DNA from: Cryptomeria japonica
Lineage: Eukaryota; Streptophyta; Pinopsida; Cupressales; Cupressaceae
Direction of reading: 5' to 3'
Length of the DNA: 64,000 nt
Assembly: GCF_030272615.1 (NCBI RefSeq)
Contig: NC_081414.1
Span: forward strand, 825,014,396-825,078,395
The notes under the pieces were generated by a model, which was not told the origin of the DNA, did not search any database, and was given only the letters and a program-made list of their open reading frames with translations. The position numbers and the translations under genes were made by a program. Shown one piece after another: positions 1 through 12,349 of the stretch (the first letter of the stretch is position 1; every line of letters starts with the position of its first letter).

Positions 1-30
1 GAGACTAAATCGGATGAAGAGGTTAGAGAA

Positions 31-1850
31 GTGAAGAAGATAGCCACTTATGTCAAAGTGGTGAAGAAGCCTCCATCCGATGGAGCTCAACCAACAAAGA
101 AGCCTAAAACACAAGGTGAGTCATCCGGAAAGGCTAGAGCAAGAAAAAAGAAGAAATCAAAACTTGATGAAGCTCTGAAATCGGGTAAGATTGAAATTTC
201 TTATACTATTGTGCCCCCAAAATCCTTGGATGAGATTGTTAATGAAATTATAAAAGAAGGAAACTTGAAAAATCTACCCGTATATAATGAAACTTTTTAT
301 GATAAAGATCAAAGAGCAGTTCAGGAAGCAGTTGTTGAATACATGGATGTTTATAGTAAGGCATTAATAGAATTATCATCTATGATTCCAAAGGAGTTAT
401 ATGACATTTTGGATGCTAGGAGGCATATAGCCAGCCTAGAGGATAAGAGAATAAAGGAATATGTACTAGTAAATCTATCATCTATCATCTCCAAAGATGA
501 AGTTACTAGATTACTAAAGCTTGCATAGGAAATATTCTGAATCAAGAAGAGAGATAATAAGCTTATGCTCGGGAAGATAGATGAGGTGACTAAGGAGACA
601 TAGACAATTTTGAGACAGTTTTTGATAGATCAAAGATATGATGTAAATCTGATGCATAATGACACTCATCCGATAGAAAAATCTTATGGCACATTTGTTC
701 CAAAAGTGCATGCAACCATTCCTAATGAACAAAAAGACAAATCATTTGAGAAAGCTACTTTGGAAGAGTAGCCTAGGGTGCATACCATAGTTGATGATGT
801 TGATGGTGCCAATGATATCTCCGATGAAGCTAAACAGGAACCTCTAGTAATTGAAGTTGTGTTAGAAAAGGCAATTGATGTGACAGATGAAGCAGAGAAG
901 GGTAAGGATAGTGATAAAGATGAGAGTGTTGTGGAAGAGAAAGGAGAGAAGAAGGTAGATCAGACTCCAGTAAAAGTGGCAAGAGACATTGTACTTGATA
1001 AAGGGAAACAAGTTGCTATAGATTCAGAAAATTTTGGTCAAGGGCCTATTGACCTGAGCTCTTTATCTCCTATTCAAGTACTAAAGTTGACAAATCTCGC
1101 CCAAGACAAAGCCAATGAGGACTTACGTAAGCCCCATTCTACAGATAAAGAATTAATATCATTGGTAGTAGACATGTTGGAGAAAATTATGCCATATTTC
1201 CAACCAGATATATTTGATCCCTCCGATAAGCTTAAGGGTTTGTTGAATGTTGTAGGTTCTGATTTTGGTCTTTGGAGAAGGCAACAAATATTAAATTTTT
1301 GACTCAATTCAATGCTATGAGATTAGAACAATTTTTGAAGATGATTGAGGATGATAGAGTTAGTTTAGTGATTGCCATGAAAAGTATTCAAGATGCTCTT
1401 GATGAAGGTGGTCAGTCATACAATTCATGTCTGATTTTGTCGAAGTTCACTATAGACATTGACAAGAAAATAAGGGAATGTGAAGGCCAACTAGAAAACA
1501 TATCTCAGTCATACGCACCTCAATCAGTCCCGACCAATAGTTTTGAACCCTAAGTTTTGAGTATATTAGATAAGATCAAGAGTTTAAATCAAGAAAAGGA
1601 AAGAGTTTGGGGTGGAGTGTTAGAAGTGGGGAGTCTTATTACTACCCAGATACATTCACTGATGAGTAGCATGGAAGATGCTAAGGGTGCTCTAGATAAG
1701 CCTATTCTGGCAGACAAAAGAGGAGCAGAGATTCATGCTTACCTTCTTAGCGGGATGATAATTATTTTGGAGAGCTTAAAGAAGGCATGGGATAACCATT
1801 TCCTATCCTTTAGAACAATTTTTGCAGACATATTCAGGTTTTTGTGAGCA
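31..1850 (+). pseudogene. Retroelement accessory coding region (lysine-rich, helical), broken
   Basis: Sense-strand reading frames fill the DNA just upstream of the 3' LTR, where plant elements with extra reading frames carry them. The first part has a lysine/arginine-rich segment (KARARKKKKSK) that could be a nuclear localisation signal. An acidic linker rich in E, K and D follows, and then segments with helix-forming composition and heptad-like spacing. I recognise no enzyme motif: no protease, reverse transcriptase, RNase H or integrase signature. The region looks broken, with about three breaks. Its order (basic patch, acidic linker, helical C-terminus) resembles the coding region at 50366-53658. 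Function unknown. Confidence 0.5.
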
Positions 1851-2053
1851 GCTACACATATCTTTGTATATAGATTTTGGTGGATTCCTATCTTTGGCAT
1901 TGTTATCAAAGGGGGAGAGAGTTGAGTCAAAAATAGTGATAATTCTCAGGGGGGGCTTGTACATTCTTGGTGAGTTTGAAATTTTTAAGTTTTGCAGTCT
2001 TGAGTGTATAGTTCATTTTTCACAATGTTGCCATCAATGCCAAAGGGGGATAT

Positions 2054-3184
2054 TGTTGGACAGAGAGACTGCTCTGGTGAATATTGATGCATGAAAGATG
2101 CTTAGGGGTTGTCATTGATGGAAACTTAGTTCAAAAATCCCATCCGATGTACATAGATTTGGTTTACCGGAACTCATTTTGTTCATAGGCATAAGTCTAG
2201 AAGGTGGAACACAGTAAATGGTAGAGCATGAGATCATTGTGTATATATTGATTTTGGTGATCAAGGCTAATGATTCAGAATTTGATGCATCTTATCTCAT
2301 GATCTTGGTATCCGGTATTGATTCGTGAGAAATTTTAGAGGTCTAATATCTAGTAATTCAGTTAGGGTAGAGCTATTTTGGTGTAACGTGTGTTGTGGAT
2401 TTTTTGGGTTGATTTCAGTGGTCAGTTCCATGTTCGAGGTGATTGGGCCAACTTATGGGAAGCCTATTATCATTTTGTTTTGGTTCGCATTTGCATTTGT
2501 GCACAGATTGAGTCGACTTGGTGATACACATTTCATGTTGAGTGTTATGCAGTTTTTGGAAGTCGACTTAGTAAATGATTCTTTTTGTTGGTGTGGATAT
2601 ATGAGATAGAATTGGCTGATCATTTTGATGGATATGATGAGCGAAGAGAGTTTGTATGAGATAATTTGCAAGTTTGGTGAATGTGATTGAAGGTTTTGGT
2701 GGTCCGATGATTGACAAAGAAGGAAAATAGAGCAGAAAGATAGATCAGTTGTAGAAGATAGTCTGATCCTAACCAGAACTACTTTTTGGCATAGTTAGAT
2801 GTTATACTTCAGTTCATTCATTATTGTAATCATTAGTAGTATCCTGAAAGGTAGTGAGCCTTCCTCCAGGTTGTAGCCCTTTTGCAATCAAGAAGTGAGC
2901 TCTAAGCAGTGTGCCTGAATGCAAGTGTATTCCCCTCATGTAATATTATCATACTTCTAGCCATAGTATAATAATATTTTGGGTTCAAATCCCACCATGG
3001 TTTTTCCCTTTTCGGATTTCCATGTAAAAATCTTGGTGTTATGATTGTGTGGTTGTTTACTTTATGTTTCTACATTTTTCTTTCACTCTTATGCATCTGG
3101 TGGTGTAAGAATCAGATTAGAAAGTTTGAAATTTTATAAAACATTGATTCACTCACCCCCCCTCAGTGTTCATTGATTCCAACA
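2054..3184 (+). repeat. 3' LTR (about 1.13 kb)
   Basis: It begins TGTTGGA directly after a purine tract and ends TCCAACA, a 7-bp terminal inverted repeat with the expected TG...CA ends. Near the end it has the C-rich CACCCCCCCTC stretch common before plant LTR ends. At about 2983-2995 it contains GGGTTCAAATCCC, which matches a tRNA-type B box; this may be chance or an old SINE inside the LTR. Confidence 0.75.
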
Positions 3185-4250
3185 ACTAAAGACAATTCTC
3201 CCAATAAGGTGTACGCAATCATTTTAACATGGGGGCATACACTTCACGTAATGCTTCACTCTTTTTCTTATCTCAATACTCAAGTTATTTTGCAAACTTA
3301 GTCTTTTGCTTTGTAATTTTGGTATTTTCCTTTTCATGTCTCATAGTAAGTGAACCTTACTAGGCTGGTAGTCATGGTTCTCTTTCTCTTTCACTTATGA
3401 TGCCCCTTTTATCTTGAAGTTGAAGTAATAAGATCCTAAAGTCGATAGGGGGTTTAGTGTGCCTTGTCTCTTTTATATATTGATAAAAGTTTTTAATGTG
3501 AACCTTTGTACTTTATCGACAATATGCCTAGTCTCATACTCCCAATAAAGTGGAGGCTAAATGTAGCATTGTAAAGTGTACTCCCTTAAAATTTTATCCT
3601 CATTTGGGCCCTCACCTTGGCCTTTGTGTCTTGAGGCCTAATTAGAACCCTAATTTTGCTCACACCATGCAAATTCTTCATTATTTTTACCTTGCACTTC
3701 ACTTCCCCCTTGTTTATTGGTTCCTGATTGGTCAGGACCAGAGCACCCAGTGCCCTGGTCCTCCCAATCAGGGCCCTTTTTGGGCCCCTTGATAGTCATA
3801 TCATTTTAGCGAGGATCTAGATCCCATGTCGGCTCATGTTGAAAAATTAAGTTTTTTGACGAGCAAGTATAAAAGGAGGTCTACCCCTCTCATTTTGATA
3901 ACGGTACATCTAGGAATTCAATCAAGAAATCAAGCATTTATTCAAATTCAAGTGACCAAGTAATCACTCTTCTTTCAAGCATTAGAGTAGAAGTAAAGTC
4001 AAGATTCAAGCATTGGATTTGGCATTCATGTCCCATGTTTATGAAGACTTCATGAAACCCTAATTCCCTGTGAAGGCAAACAGAACTCCATTAAAATTAT
4101 TATTAGTGTTTTAATCATTATTCAACATCTCCCTCAAATGGAGAACATTTCCATTACTATAATTCGATTACGTTTCATTTTTTTCATGGTTAATTCTAAA
4201 ATTAGGGTTCGACCCAAGGCAAACCCCTATTCCCAACCTATTTCCATTCT
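3185..4250 (+). other. Non-coding DNA with an LTR-like promoter segment
   Basis: No convincing coding sequence. At about 3868-3875 there is a TATA-like TATAAAAGG followed by a pyrimidine-rich leader, which looks like the U3/R part of an old LTR. The boundaries are not clear, and I could not find matching TG and CA ends or a target duplication. A long hairpin (3723-3772) lies upstream of the TATA-like box. Confidence 0.35.
3723..3772. repeat. 50-bp near-perfect palindrome (cruciform/hairpin)
   Basis: The arms are CCTGATTGG / CCAATCAGG (outer), AGGACCAG / CTGGTCCT (middle) and GCAC / GTGC (inner), closing on a CCA loop with only a few unpaired bases. The middle arm shares the CTGGTCC/GGACCAG theme with the hairpins in the long LTRs at 39866-41015 and elsewhere. 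Confidence 0.7.
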
Positions 4251-4403
4251 CTAGTGTGCACGAGAGTAGGTACATTAAGAAATTGTAACACTAATGAATA
4301 CTTGATTTTATGGAAGGATCTCCTTGTAGAAGATACAACATGGGAAGAACCTCAAATATTAGAGCATCTAACTTTGCAATCGCTTAAGGAAAAGAAATTT
4401 TGA
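4251..4403 (+). pseudogene. Ty3/gypsy chromovirus fossil: end of integrase chromodomain
   Basis: The reading frame around 4293-4400 gives EYLILWKDLLVEDTTWEEP, followed by an H-L-T-L-x-S-L tail and a stop. This matches the C-terminal half of the chromodomain at the end of chromovirus integrases (pattern YLVKWKGL...ATWE...HP.L). The rest of pol is not seen upstream, so this is a small, old remnant. Confidence 0.65.
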
Positions 4404-7400
4404 GTAAGGTGGACGTGTAATATTGCATTGCTTGTTAATATAAGTTTGTAAATATTAGCTTTATTCCTTGTTTCCTTGGCATTTTAGTGATCCATTTTTT
4501 ATGTTTGTGTTATTTGTTGGAGTTTCCATTATTAGTATTTACTTGCACCCAACTCTACTTTTTTTGTTGTTTTCCATTGGAGTTTCTAAATTACCCATAT
4601 TTTCATGTTTTTCATCCATACTCCACTCATTTCCTTGTGTTCAAATTTTGAACTTGTTTGTCTCAACATGCCTATGCTCAACCTTCGACACCTTGACCAA
4701 TGGTATGAGTCTTGTGGTATCCATGAACTCTAATATTCTCACATTTGTTTTGTTTGACACATACACATATCATAATGGCATTGATCGTCTATTTTGGTGC
4801 CATAATTTATTTTGGTTAGGTTTTCCCACCCAAGAACAATGTTTAAACTTTTAAGGTGTGGATTGACACATGTACACATAACATTAAATGATTAAAATAA
4901 CATCGCTTTCATTTAATTAAGTAGTTACAAAAGAGGTCTACGATTCTAAAATTTGGTATTGGTTGTTGTTATGGAGGATATAAAAAGACATGTCCATTTA
5001 AAGAGGATCATGCCATATTCTATATACAAATACCATTGGAAATCATTTTGAGCACTTGTGTTTGAGTGTGTCGATCCAAGGATAAAGACCTATAGATGTA
5101 TCTGAAATCAAAGGATGAAACACCTTTGATTTCAAAGGTTAGAGGACACCACCCCTTTGGTTGGAGGACGATCTCATTGAGAGGTCAAATTAGAGCTTCA
5201 TTTGGTGGTGGATCGACCATGTTGTATAGGATTCTTGTTGATGTTTATTGTGAGTATTCACATGATAGTTTATCATTGTTTATTACTATTATAATTTATT
5301 GTTAATATTGAACATTTGAATATACTCAAATTTTGTTGTAATAAGTAGAGGATTAGGAGTTAGATTTCTTTTTATTTGTTGGGAAACTATATAGAGTGCA
5401 ATGATAATAATGTGATGTAAACAATGAGTAAATTTGAGTTTGATAAGATTTCAATTAAATACTAAAACCTAATATTATTTATCACAAATACTTAACATTT
5501 GAAAAGGGTTTAAAATCAATTTAAAGTCAAACTTGCATAATTATTTATATTGGGATATTACATAGATGCTAACTACCCTTTGGAAATATGTGCACCTTGA
5601 CCAATACAAGTTACAAGATTGAATTGCCATATGCACCTATGTGAGCATCATTGCATGTGTGCACATTAACGAGGTATTGGACCTCTCTTGATTCTTGAGC
5701 TCATCTTAACATATGAGTTCTCTACAATGAATATCCAAATTTCAAGTGTTAGGGATTCTAAATTTAATATCTTTTTCTTAATCCTTTTCCCAAATCTTTT
5801 CCCTAGGTTTGGACAAATCGTCAATTACATGATCCTTATTGTTGGGCCAAAAAAATGGACAAATAATTAGGTGCTACACCATAACTCAGAGACATAAATT
5901 CTTTATTGGGTAGCCATTAGATTCCATCATTATGGTTCATTTATCTTATACGTTTAACTTGAAATGGGATAGCACAATTTGTACACTATGGGCTTTTAGG
6001 GATTACTTCCATCCTAACCCTGAACATATGAAATGCTTAAATGAATTCTCACAAAGGAAATAATTCTAACTATGTCTTACTACAAAGAAATGCTATTTAT
6101 GCCTCATTCTGAAATAGAAATTTTCTAGCTCAACATAATCAACTACTTTGTTATGTCTTGGTTGCAGGAACAGTCACATAATTATAGTTCAGTGGTTGCA
6201 AGAATAGACAATGAACAATTTACTAGACATAGAATGAAGATAACTTAGAAAATGAACATGCAAAAAATAAACATGCAGAATCCTCACTAAGTGGACCCCC
6301 TTGGATGAGTCTTATGAACTAGTGACTACTAAAATAGTTTGTTAATCTCTCACAACCACATCATATGTTGAAACGAATGAAGATAAACTTTATTCTTTTC
6401 TTAGAGCTAGCACAATAAAGATAAACATAACTTTTTCAACTCCCTCCTCAAGAAGAACGAGGAGAATTTATAGAATGTCTAGACTCTAATTATCTACCAT
6501 AACAACCGCTCCACTCCTAATATCTAGGAGGGGACCTTTTATTGAAACATAAAATCTAAGAAGCAAATGAGACTGCTCCATCAGGAGACATGGAAAATAA
6601 ATGGAAGAGTAATTGCTCCATGACTGGTCTTTGAAGTCTTTAAGTGACACTAATAGTTGGTGGTCGCATCATAATAGTCTTGACCTCTTCTTTGCTTTGT
6701 TGTTCAGGACTCTTTCAAAACTCTGTCACATCTTGCTAATCAACAACATTGGACTCTTTCAACTAGTTGCATTACCAAGGTTAACGTACCAAAAATCTAA
6801 CACATTCATGATTATTTAAAATACGACATTAATATCATCCAAAGATAAAGATATACTTATTGCATTCATTAAATTGTCATAGCATCACTACAAGAGTTTT
6901 AGGATATAAATGGTATAACCAACATTATGACTCAAAAAGACACTATCACAACGTATATGTTTCTAGGAATATTAAAACAAAGTCTTAAAACATCATAAAA
7001 TGTCTAAAATAAAGATGCATAAAACAAGCATCACTTATCATTGAATTGTAAGTGGAATTTTGGACAAAACTCCAGTAATAATTTGGATATCCACATTTGA
7101 AGCACCCTTGAGGCAATGTGATACCCTTGTTTACACTACAACCATCCTCACAAACAATTAATCATTAAGTTTGTGTAGAATTGTCGCTACACTATAAGGC
7201 AATTGTGGTATCCTACATTAGGTGCGATCTACTCAAATTCTTTTAGCATTCAACAATCACTTGTGTAATTAGAGTTGGCATTTACACTACACTACATAAT
7301 CATTGAAATACTCAATATACTAGACCAAGGTCATCAAAATAGTGAATGAGCCTCCCACATTTTGTAGTTTTCTCTCAACTTTTTATATAGAAGCTACGTG

Positions 7401-9466
7401 TGCCTTATATTTTCTCCAAAGTATCATTTTAGGAACCACAACAATTGGAGATTCGCCCCCCCATATTTTACACCATAACTAACTACATGATCTTCTATGC
7501 TATGTTGAAAATTTGATCCCCCATTTGTGGGTTGATTATAGAATAGTCACCAAGTTCCCCTAATGCTTCAAGTTGGAGTGCAACATCTAACATGGCCTTT
7601 AAGGATTCTTATAACTTTTAGCACAAGATCTACTTGATTTGATGCAATAACCCTTAAACAAGCCACTTATCAAAGTTCTAATAAGGCAATGGATATGCAT
7701 CATATAGTTGCACTAATTATCCAAAGTTGATGCCTATTTTAAGGTAGTTTATGCTGCTCCATTTTAAATACTGAAATTCCTCTAGAAATGTAGTGATGAG
7801 GCTATTAAAGCTTGATGTTATCCTATCTAGGATATAATTCACATACCAAATATTTGCGAAGACATAAGTGTCTTGTGAACCAGTTGGCCAACCTTTGCAA
7901 GTTATATGATCTCATAACTCTATACATGTTCCTCTCACAAATAGTATTATTGACATTATTATGGCTTTCATTATTATAGTTTTTTTTTTTTTGTATGACT
8001 AATGTTATCATTTTTGTCATGGTTTTTTGAATTAGACATTGGATATATAGGTATGGGGGTAAAAGGATGGATATAAACAGATTCCAAATTCATAAAAAAA
8101 AAAGAAGAAGATAAAAGTGTCATAAACATTGTATCACAAATGAATTGAACATTAATTATGGAATATATATAAAATGAGAGAACATCCCATGATTAGAAAA
8201 CTAGGAAGATACAAGGATATTTTGGTGCTTTCTCTAGATGTCTCCTACAAGTTCACATCTACATGTGAACATCTTTTTCAATAACCTAAATTGTCTTTGG
8301 GATGTTAATAAACCAAAAACAATTTCCTTCATTAGGCTATTAAAACTAACTCGAAGAAAAAAATAAAATAAAATTCTTAGTAAGTTAATGGACTAGCCTG
8401 AGATGATCCCTTTTCATGGTTGGCAATGTAGTATAAGACTTTTGAGTCATATTTTATGCCAATAAAAATGATAGCCAATATCTTCTCACCATGAGTTATG
8501 TTCTTATTCAATCAAGAATCTATATGACCCAATACAATTGTGTATCTTCTCTTTAGTTATTTGATAATTGTACCTAGGTGCATGGGGTCATCTCATTTTG
8601 TGTGTGTATCTTTGATTGATATTCTTATGGAATGTCCTCATAATCCTTATTCTTCCAATTCATATTTATACCTAGAATATGTTTCCTTCAAGTAGTTTGG
8701 AATATCCGATTAGACATTAAAAATGACTCATTTGTGGATGATTACATGACATTCAGAAGGCCACAAACAAAATTTCAAACATTATTAATTATTTTGTTGT
8801 AATCCAAAATTTGGAACATTATTCAAGTTATTATTTTGTTGTAATCCATTATATCCAACTTTGTTATGTATGTTAGAAGATGGTTGTGTTCTTTTTTTTT
8901 GTGAAATGAACATTAGAACCCTTTGAGCTATAGTGGAAGCAAATCAAGTTGTCAATGTAGCTCATTCCAGTCTCCACTCATTTCTCCCTCTACTGTCGTT
9001 TGAGCAATTTTTGATACTTTAATTTGTCTTGTGAGTTACAAGGTTGAGTTGTAAAAGAGAGTAGCTTTTGAATTTATTTGTTGTGGTATTTTAATTGTTA
9101 TTACTTCTATCTTTGCATCTTCCATGTACTTGAGATTCTTCAAAAGCATTGGAAGTGGTTACATGGATTGTTTGAGAGAGCAATTCTCTATTCCTTTTAA
9201 TCCACCTTTTGAAATCTCTACTTTGTGAATTCTCTTTGTGTCATTGTTGGCATTGATGACTTTGCATTGTGTTTCTTTCTGTTTGGGGGAGGATTATTGA
9301 AATCTCATAGCTATTATTAATTTTGTCTTAAATGTTGGAGTGAAATTGACTCACTCTTGTTATGGACATACCCTTGCAAGATGTCCATGTGCAAGACAAA
9401 TTTTGCATCCAAATGTGATTGTCCAAATAATAATGAGATAAAAAGTGTGTTTTTGAAAAATTTAGA
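4404..9466. other. 5-kb AT-rich stretch without recognisable genes
   Basis: The short open frames here (for example 4468-4854 and 6613-6819) have biased, unlikely composition and no family resemblance. I saw no RNA gene and no clear transposon ends. The only small structure noted is an inverted repeat at 5104-5133. Confidence 0.5.
5104..5133. repeat. Short inverted repeat
   Basis: Arms GAAATCAAAGG and CCTTTGATTTC (11 bp, perfect) are separated by 8 bases. No neighbouring gene explains it. Confidence 0.6.
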
Positions 9467-9995
9467 ACTGTCATGTGGACAAAGCAAGTTGGCCAAAAAA
9501 AAGCACACTATATGAAAGAGTTTAACCCTTTGGGAAAGCATGATGAAAAAGGCTACCTAAGGGTGTTAATGAAGGGAAAAGCTAGACTTCTTGTTGCTCA
9601 AATTAGAACTGGGTCCCACCATCTTAGATGTGAGACGGGTAGATGGGTGGTCCCTAAGGAGGAATGGGAGGAAAGAACTTGTCTATTCTGCAATAAAGGG
9701 GTGGTAGAAATTGAATGACACTTCATCTTTGAGTGTGCAATGTATGAGGATATTCATACTTAATATGAGGACAATTTGAAGGGGTGCAGTCTAAAGGAGC
9801 TATTTGATGAGCTAGGCTTCACAAAACCGTTGGCTTCTTGATCAAGATCCACAACAAAAGAGCTCACAATGAAAAGAACCTGAAAATTGTTAACAATGGT
9901 TCTCTTGGTCCCATAGAGTGATGGTCTTGTGGACGTCATTAAAACTCATTCATTCATTCATTCAAGGGCTGACTTAGAAACAAAAAAAAAAAAAA
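9467..9995 (+). mobile_element. 3' end of a LINE (non-LTR retrotransposon)
   Basis: The frame from 9473 encodes the region after the reverse transcriptase in plant LINE ORF2 proteins: ARLLVAQIRTGSHHLRCETG, then RxC-x2-C and, after an in-frame TGA at 9716-9718, H-x4-C in HFIFECAMYED. Together these make the zf-RVT-like C-x2-C...H-x4-C motif. A second stop (TAA, 9761-9763) interrupts the same frame before LKGCSLKELFDE, so the copy is dead. Downstream are four ATTC repeats (about 9946-9963) and then an A-run at about 9979-9993, as expected for a LINE tail. No reverse transcriptase core is present, so it is 5'-truncated or fragmented. Confidence 0.7.
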
Positions 9996-11245
9996 TCCTC
10001 AAGAGAAAACCACCATGAAAACCCTTTTGATATTAGAAGGAGCTCTACCAAGCCTTCAAGGTTTGGGGTCCAATGAAAGCTCAAATGAATGAACAAATTA
10101 GGTCTCGTGCCTTCAGAAGCCAAAACCAATCTTCCACTTCATCTATGTAGAAACTAATTAATGGGTGGATTTCCATCTTCAGCTAACACTCAGTCATTTC
10201 TTTCGATGGAAGGATGAGCTTGGAGATTGATCTATGATTATGATATTTGGTGAAGCCTTGAAGGTCTTCTATGCATTTGTATCCAAATGAGGATTTGAGT
10301 TCCTTTCTGAAGCTATGGGTTGTCATACCTATTCGTGATCTACAACCAACCTCCTCTCGGAGTAATGTTTTTTGTTTTCCTTTGAGAGGCTGGTAGCATT
10401 TCTTAGATTAATTAGGGTGGAGACGAGGTAGGTTTCAAATTGGGTATGCTTGAGGTGTAGGGTTTGGGACCTTAGGCGAGAGATGATATTATCAAATGGT
10501 GTATGAATTACAAGTATAATAAAATACCTGTGTAGAACTAGACATGATGCAGGAATGAATTATAAGTTTAAATCTCCTATTTGTAGACCTGTTTACTATG
10601 TCCAATCATGATCCCCCAATTACTTCCTCATCCAATACTCCATGCAGAAACTTGTGTAAGTTGACATCTCATTTTCCTTCAATAACTAATGCTCTCCTTG
10701 ATTTGGATAATGAAGTCTGCAGCAGCACAAATTTTCAGTTATCTGTCCGATACATTTGGTGAGTATTCAATCATCATTCTGACAATATTTTTTAATTTTT
10801 ACACGAGGGGAAACTTTTAAAGTCTAATTATCTCCGCACATTGCAGTGAGCTATTTCTCTTCTGCTCCATATCTGTGTCCTACCTCTTCTGGTCAATATA
10901 TTCATTGTTCGATAACTTGTCAGTTGCAGTCACTCATCATGTAGCTCACACGATACATGTCATATTTACACTACATATGGCCTTTTTCATGGTGTCCGAT
11001 ATGAGTAACATCATTTAATTCCATTGGAATCTCAACTTGAATTTTGTGCTATAGAGAGTGTTATTTATTTTCAAGCATCCAGAAACAGTCCCACATTCTA
11101 ACTATGAGCAATTTAAGGAGAAGATTCATCCGCGCTGGTAGGACATGGTGCTGAAGTCTCCCAATTACATGTGGTCATAATGGATGGATTACAGTTGTTA
11201 ACCAAATTATCAATCTACCTCAATCGCAAATAAGCATAATTAAAT
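9996..11245. other. Non-coding spacer
   Basis: No coding frame, RNA gene or clear repeat was recognised. The left end of the LARD-like element should lie near 11190-11246, but its exact first base is not visible. Confidence 0.4.
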
Positions 11246-12306
11246 AATTCTTTAATTATTTGATTAAACTAACTGTTTCTTCTAATCATCACTCTTCAAC
11301 ACTTCTAATTATTCTATTTTTATTCTCAAATCATTTTAATCAGTTAACCCTATTTCAAATATTAATTATTTAATTAATTGCGATTTATTCCTTAGTTAAA
11401 TAATCTTTATTATTTAATTAAACTCATTTCTAATGTTTAAATATTTTAATTTAAATTATTTAAATTAATTAACTTATTCCTCCAATTCCCCAAATTATAA
11501 TTTCAATTAATTCCATCTAATTTCATTTCATTTTTTCCCAAATTCGAATTTCACCTAATTTCATCAAATTCACATTTCCCAAATCTGAATTTCAATTAAT
11601 TTCATGTGCATTTCAGCATTCAAATGGCCAAATTCAAATTCAAATTGAAAAATAAAAATCAAATTCAATTTCAAAATCCTACAACACATGCTAAAATCAG
11701 AATTGATTGATCAAATCAGTCGTCTAATCAGTTAACTCGGTTAACTCATCAATCATCCTTTTTAACTCTCAATCACCTTTTTCTAACTAATCCATCTATC
11801 TGATCAATCAATCCACTTATCTCTCCAATCAATTCAATCTTCTAATCAATCAATCCAGTCAACTAGCTAGTCTATTCAGTCTACTGGTCAATCAATTGAG
11901 TTCACTCTCCAATCAATTATGTTAATAGATCAATCTAATGAGTTAACTGATCAATCAATTTCAGTTATCTATCAATCAACACTTGAGTTCTATTTCTCAC
12001 CTCCTTTGTATTGAAAATCTATAAATTCAACCTCTTTGTTCAATTCATTCAAGAATCACAGTCTTCAAACAATTGTCTAATCTGTGCAGGAATCTCAGTG
12101 CAATACTTGAGAGCCACCTACAAGCACAATTCAGAGAAGCATAATGGAAGCCCCGATGCAAGATGAGGGAGTTTCATTTATTTAAATTTATTCTTATCTT
12201 GTGTTAATTTCTATTGGTTTATGTTTGAAATTGCTTTGATAGTTAAGGATTTGGTGATTCGTCCTTATTTCCTATTTCTGCATTAATGATTTTTAAGCAT
12301 GAAACA
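11246..12306 (+). repeat. Left LTR of the LARD-like element
   Basis: It aligns along most of its length with 18755-19678 and ends in the same ATGAAACA. It includes about 170 bp near 11900-12080 that the right copy lacks. Before 11246 the two copies cannot be aligned by eye, so the start is approximate. Confidence 0.7.
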
Positions 12307-12326
12307 TTTGGTGAACCTGACATGAA
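12307..12326 (+). other. Probable primer-binding site
   Basis: TTTGGTGAACCTGACATGAA directly follows the LTR end (…GAAACA). Its position and TGG start fit a tRNA primer site; I cannot name the tRNA with confidence. Confidence 0.45.
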
Positions 12327-12349
12327 CTAACAACAATTTGAAATTTTGT

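Larger units (their letters stand above)
1..3184 (+). mobile_element. 3' part of an LTR retroelement, cut by the window edge
   Basis: Internal DNA ends in a purine-rich tract (AAAGGGGGA near 2042-2050) directly before an LTR that starts TGTTGGA and ends TCCAACA. Only the 3' LTR and the last 2 kb of the internal region are inside the window, so neither pol nor the 5' LTR is seen. The bases after the LTR (ACTAA) would be the target-site copy, but the other side is outside. The coding part is broken. Copia or gypsy origin cannot be decided from what is visible; the TGTTGGA/TCCAACA ends and the C-rich stretch near the LTR end fit common plant families. Confidence 0.75.

Noticed and set aside
2975-3000. 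GGGTTCAAATCCC as part of a tRNA gene
   Set aside because: No A box, acceptor stem or cloverleaf around it; it lies within the LTR.
4468-4854. 128-codon open frame on the plus strand
   Set aside because: Composition (F, L, S, C-rich) follows the T-rich DNA; there is no domain or splice context and no resemblance to a known family.
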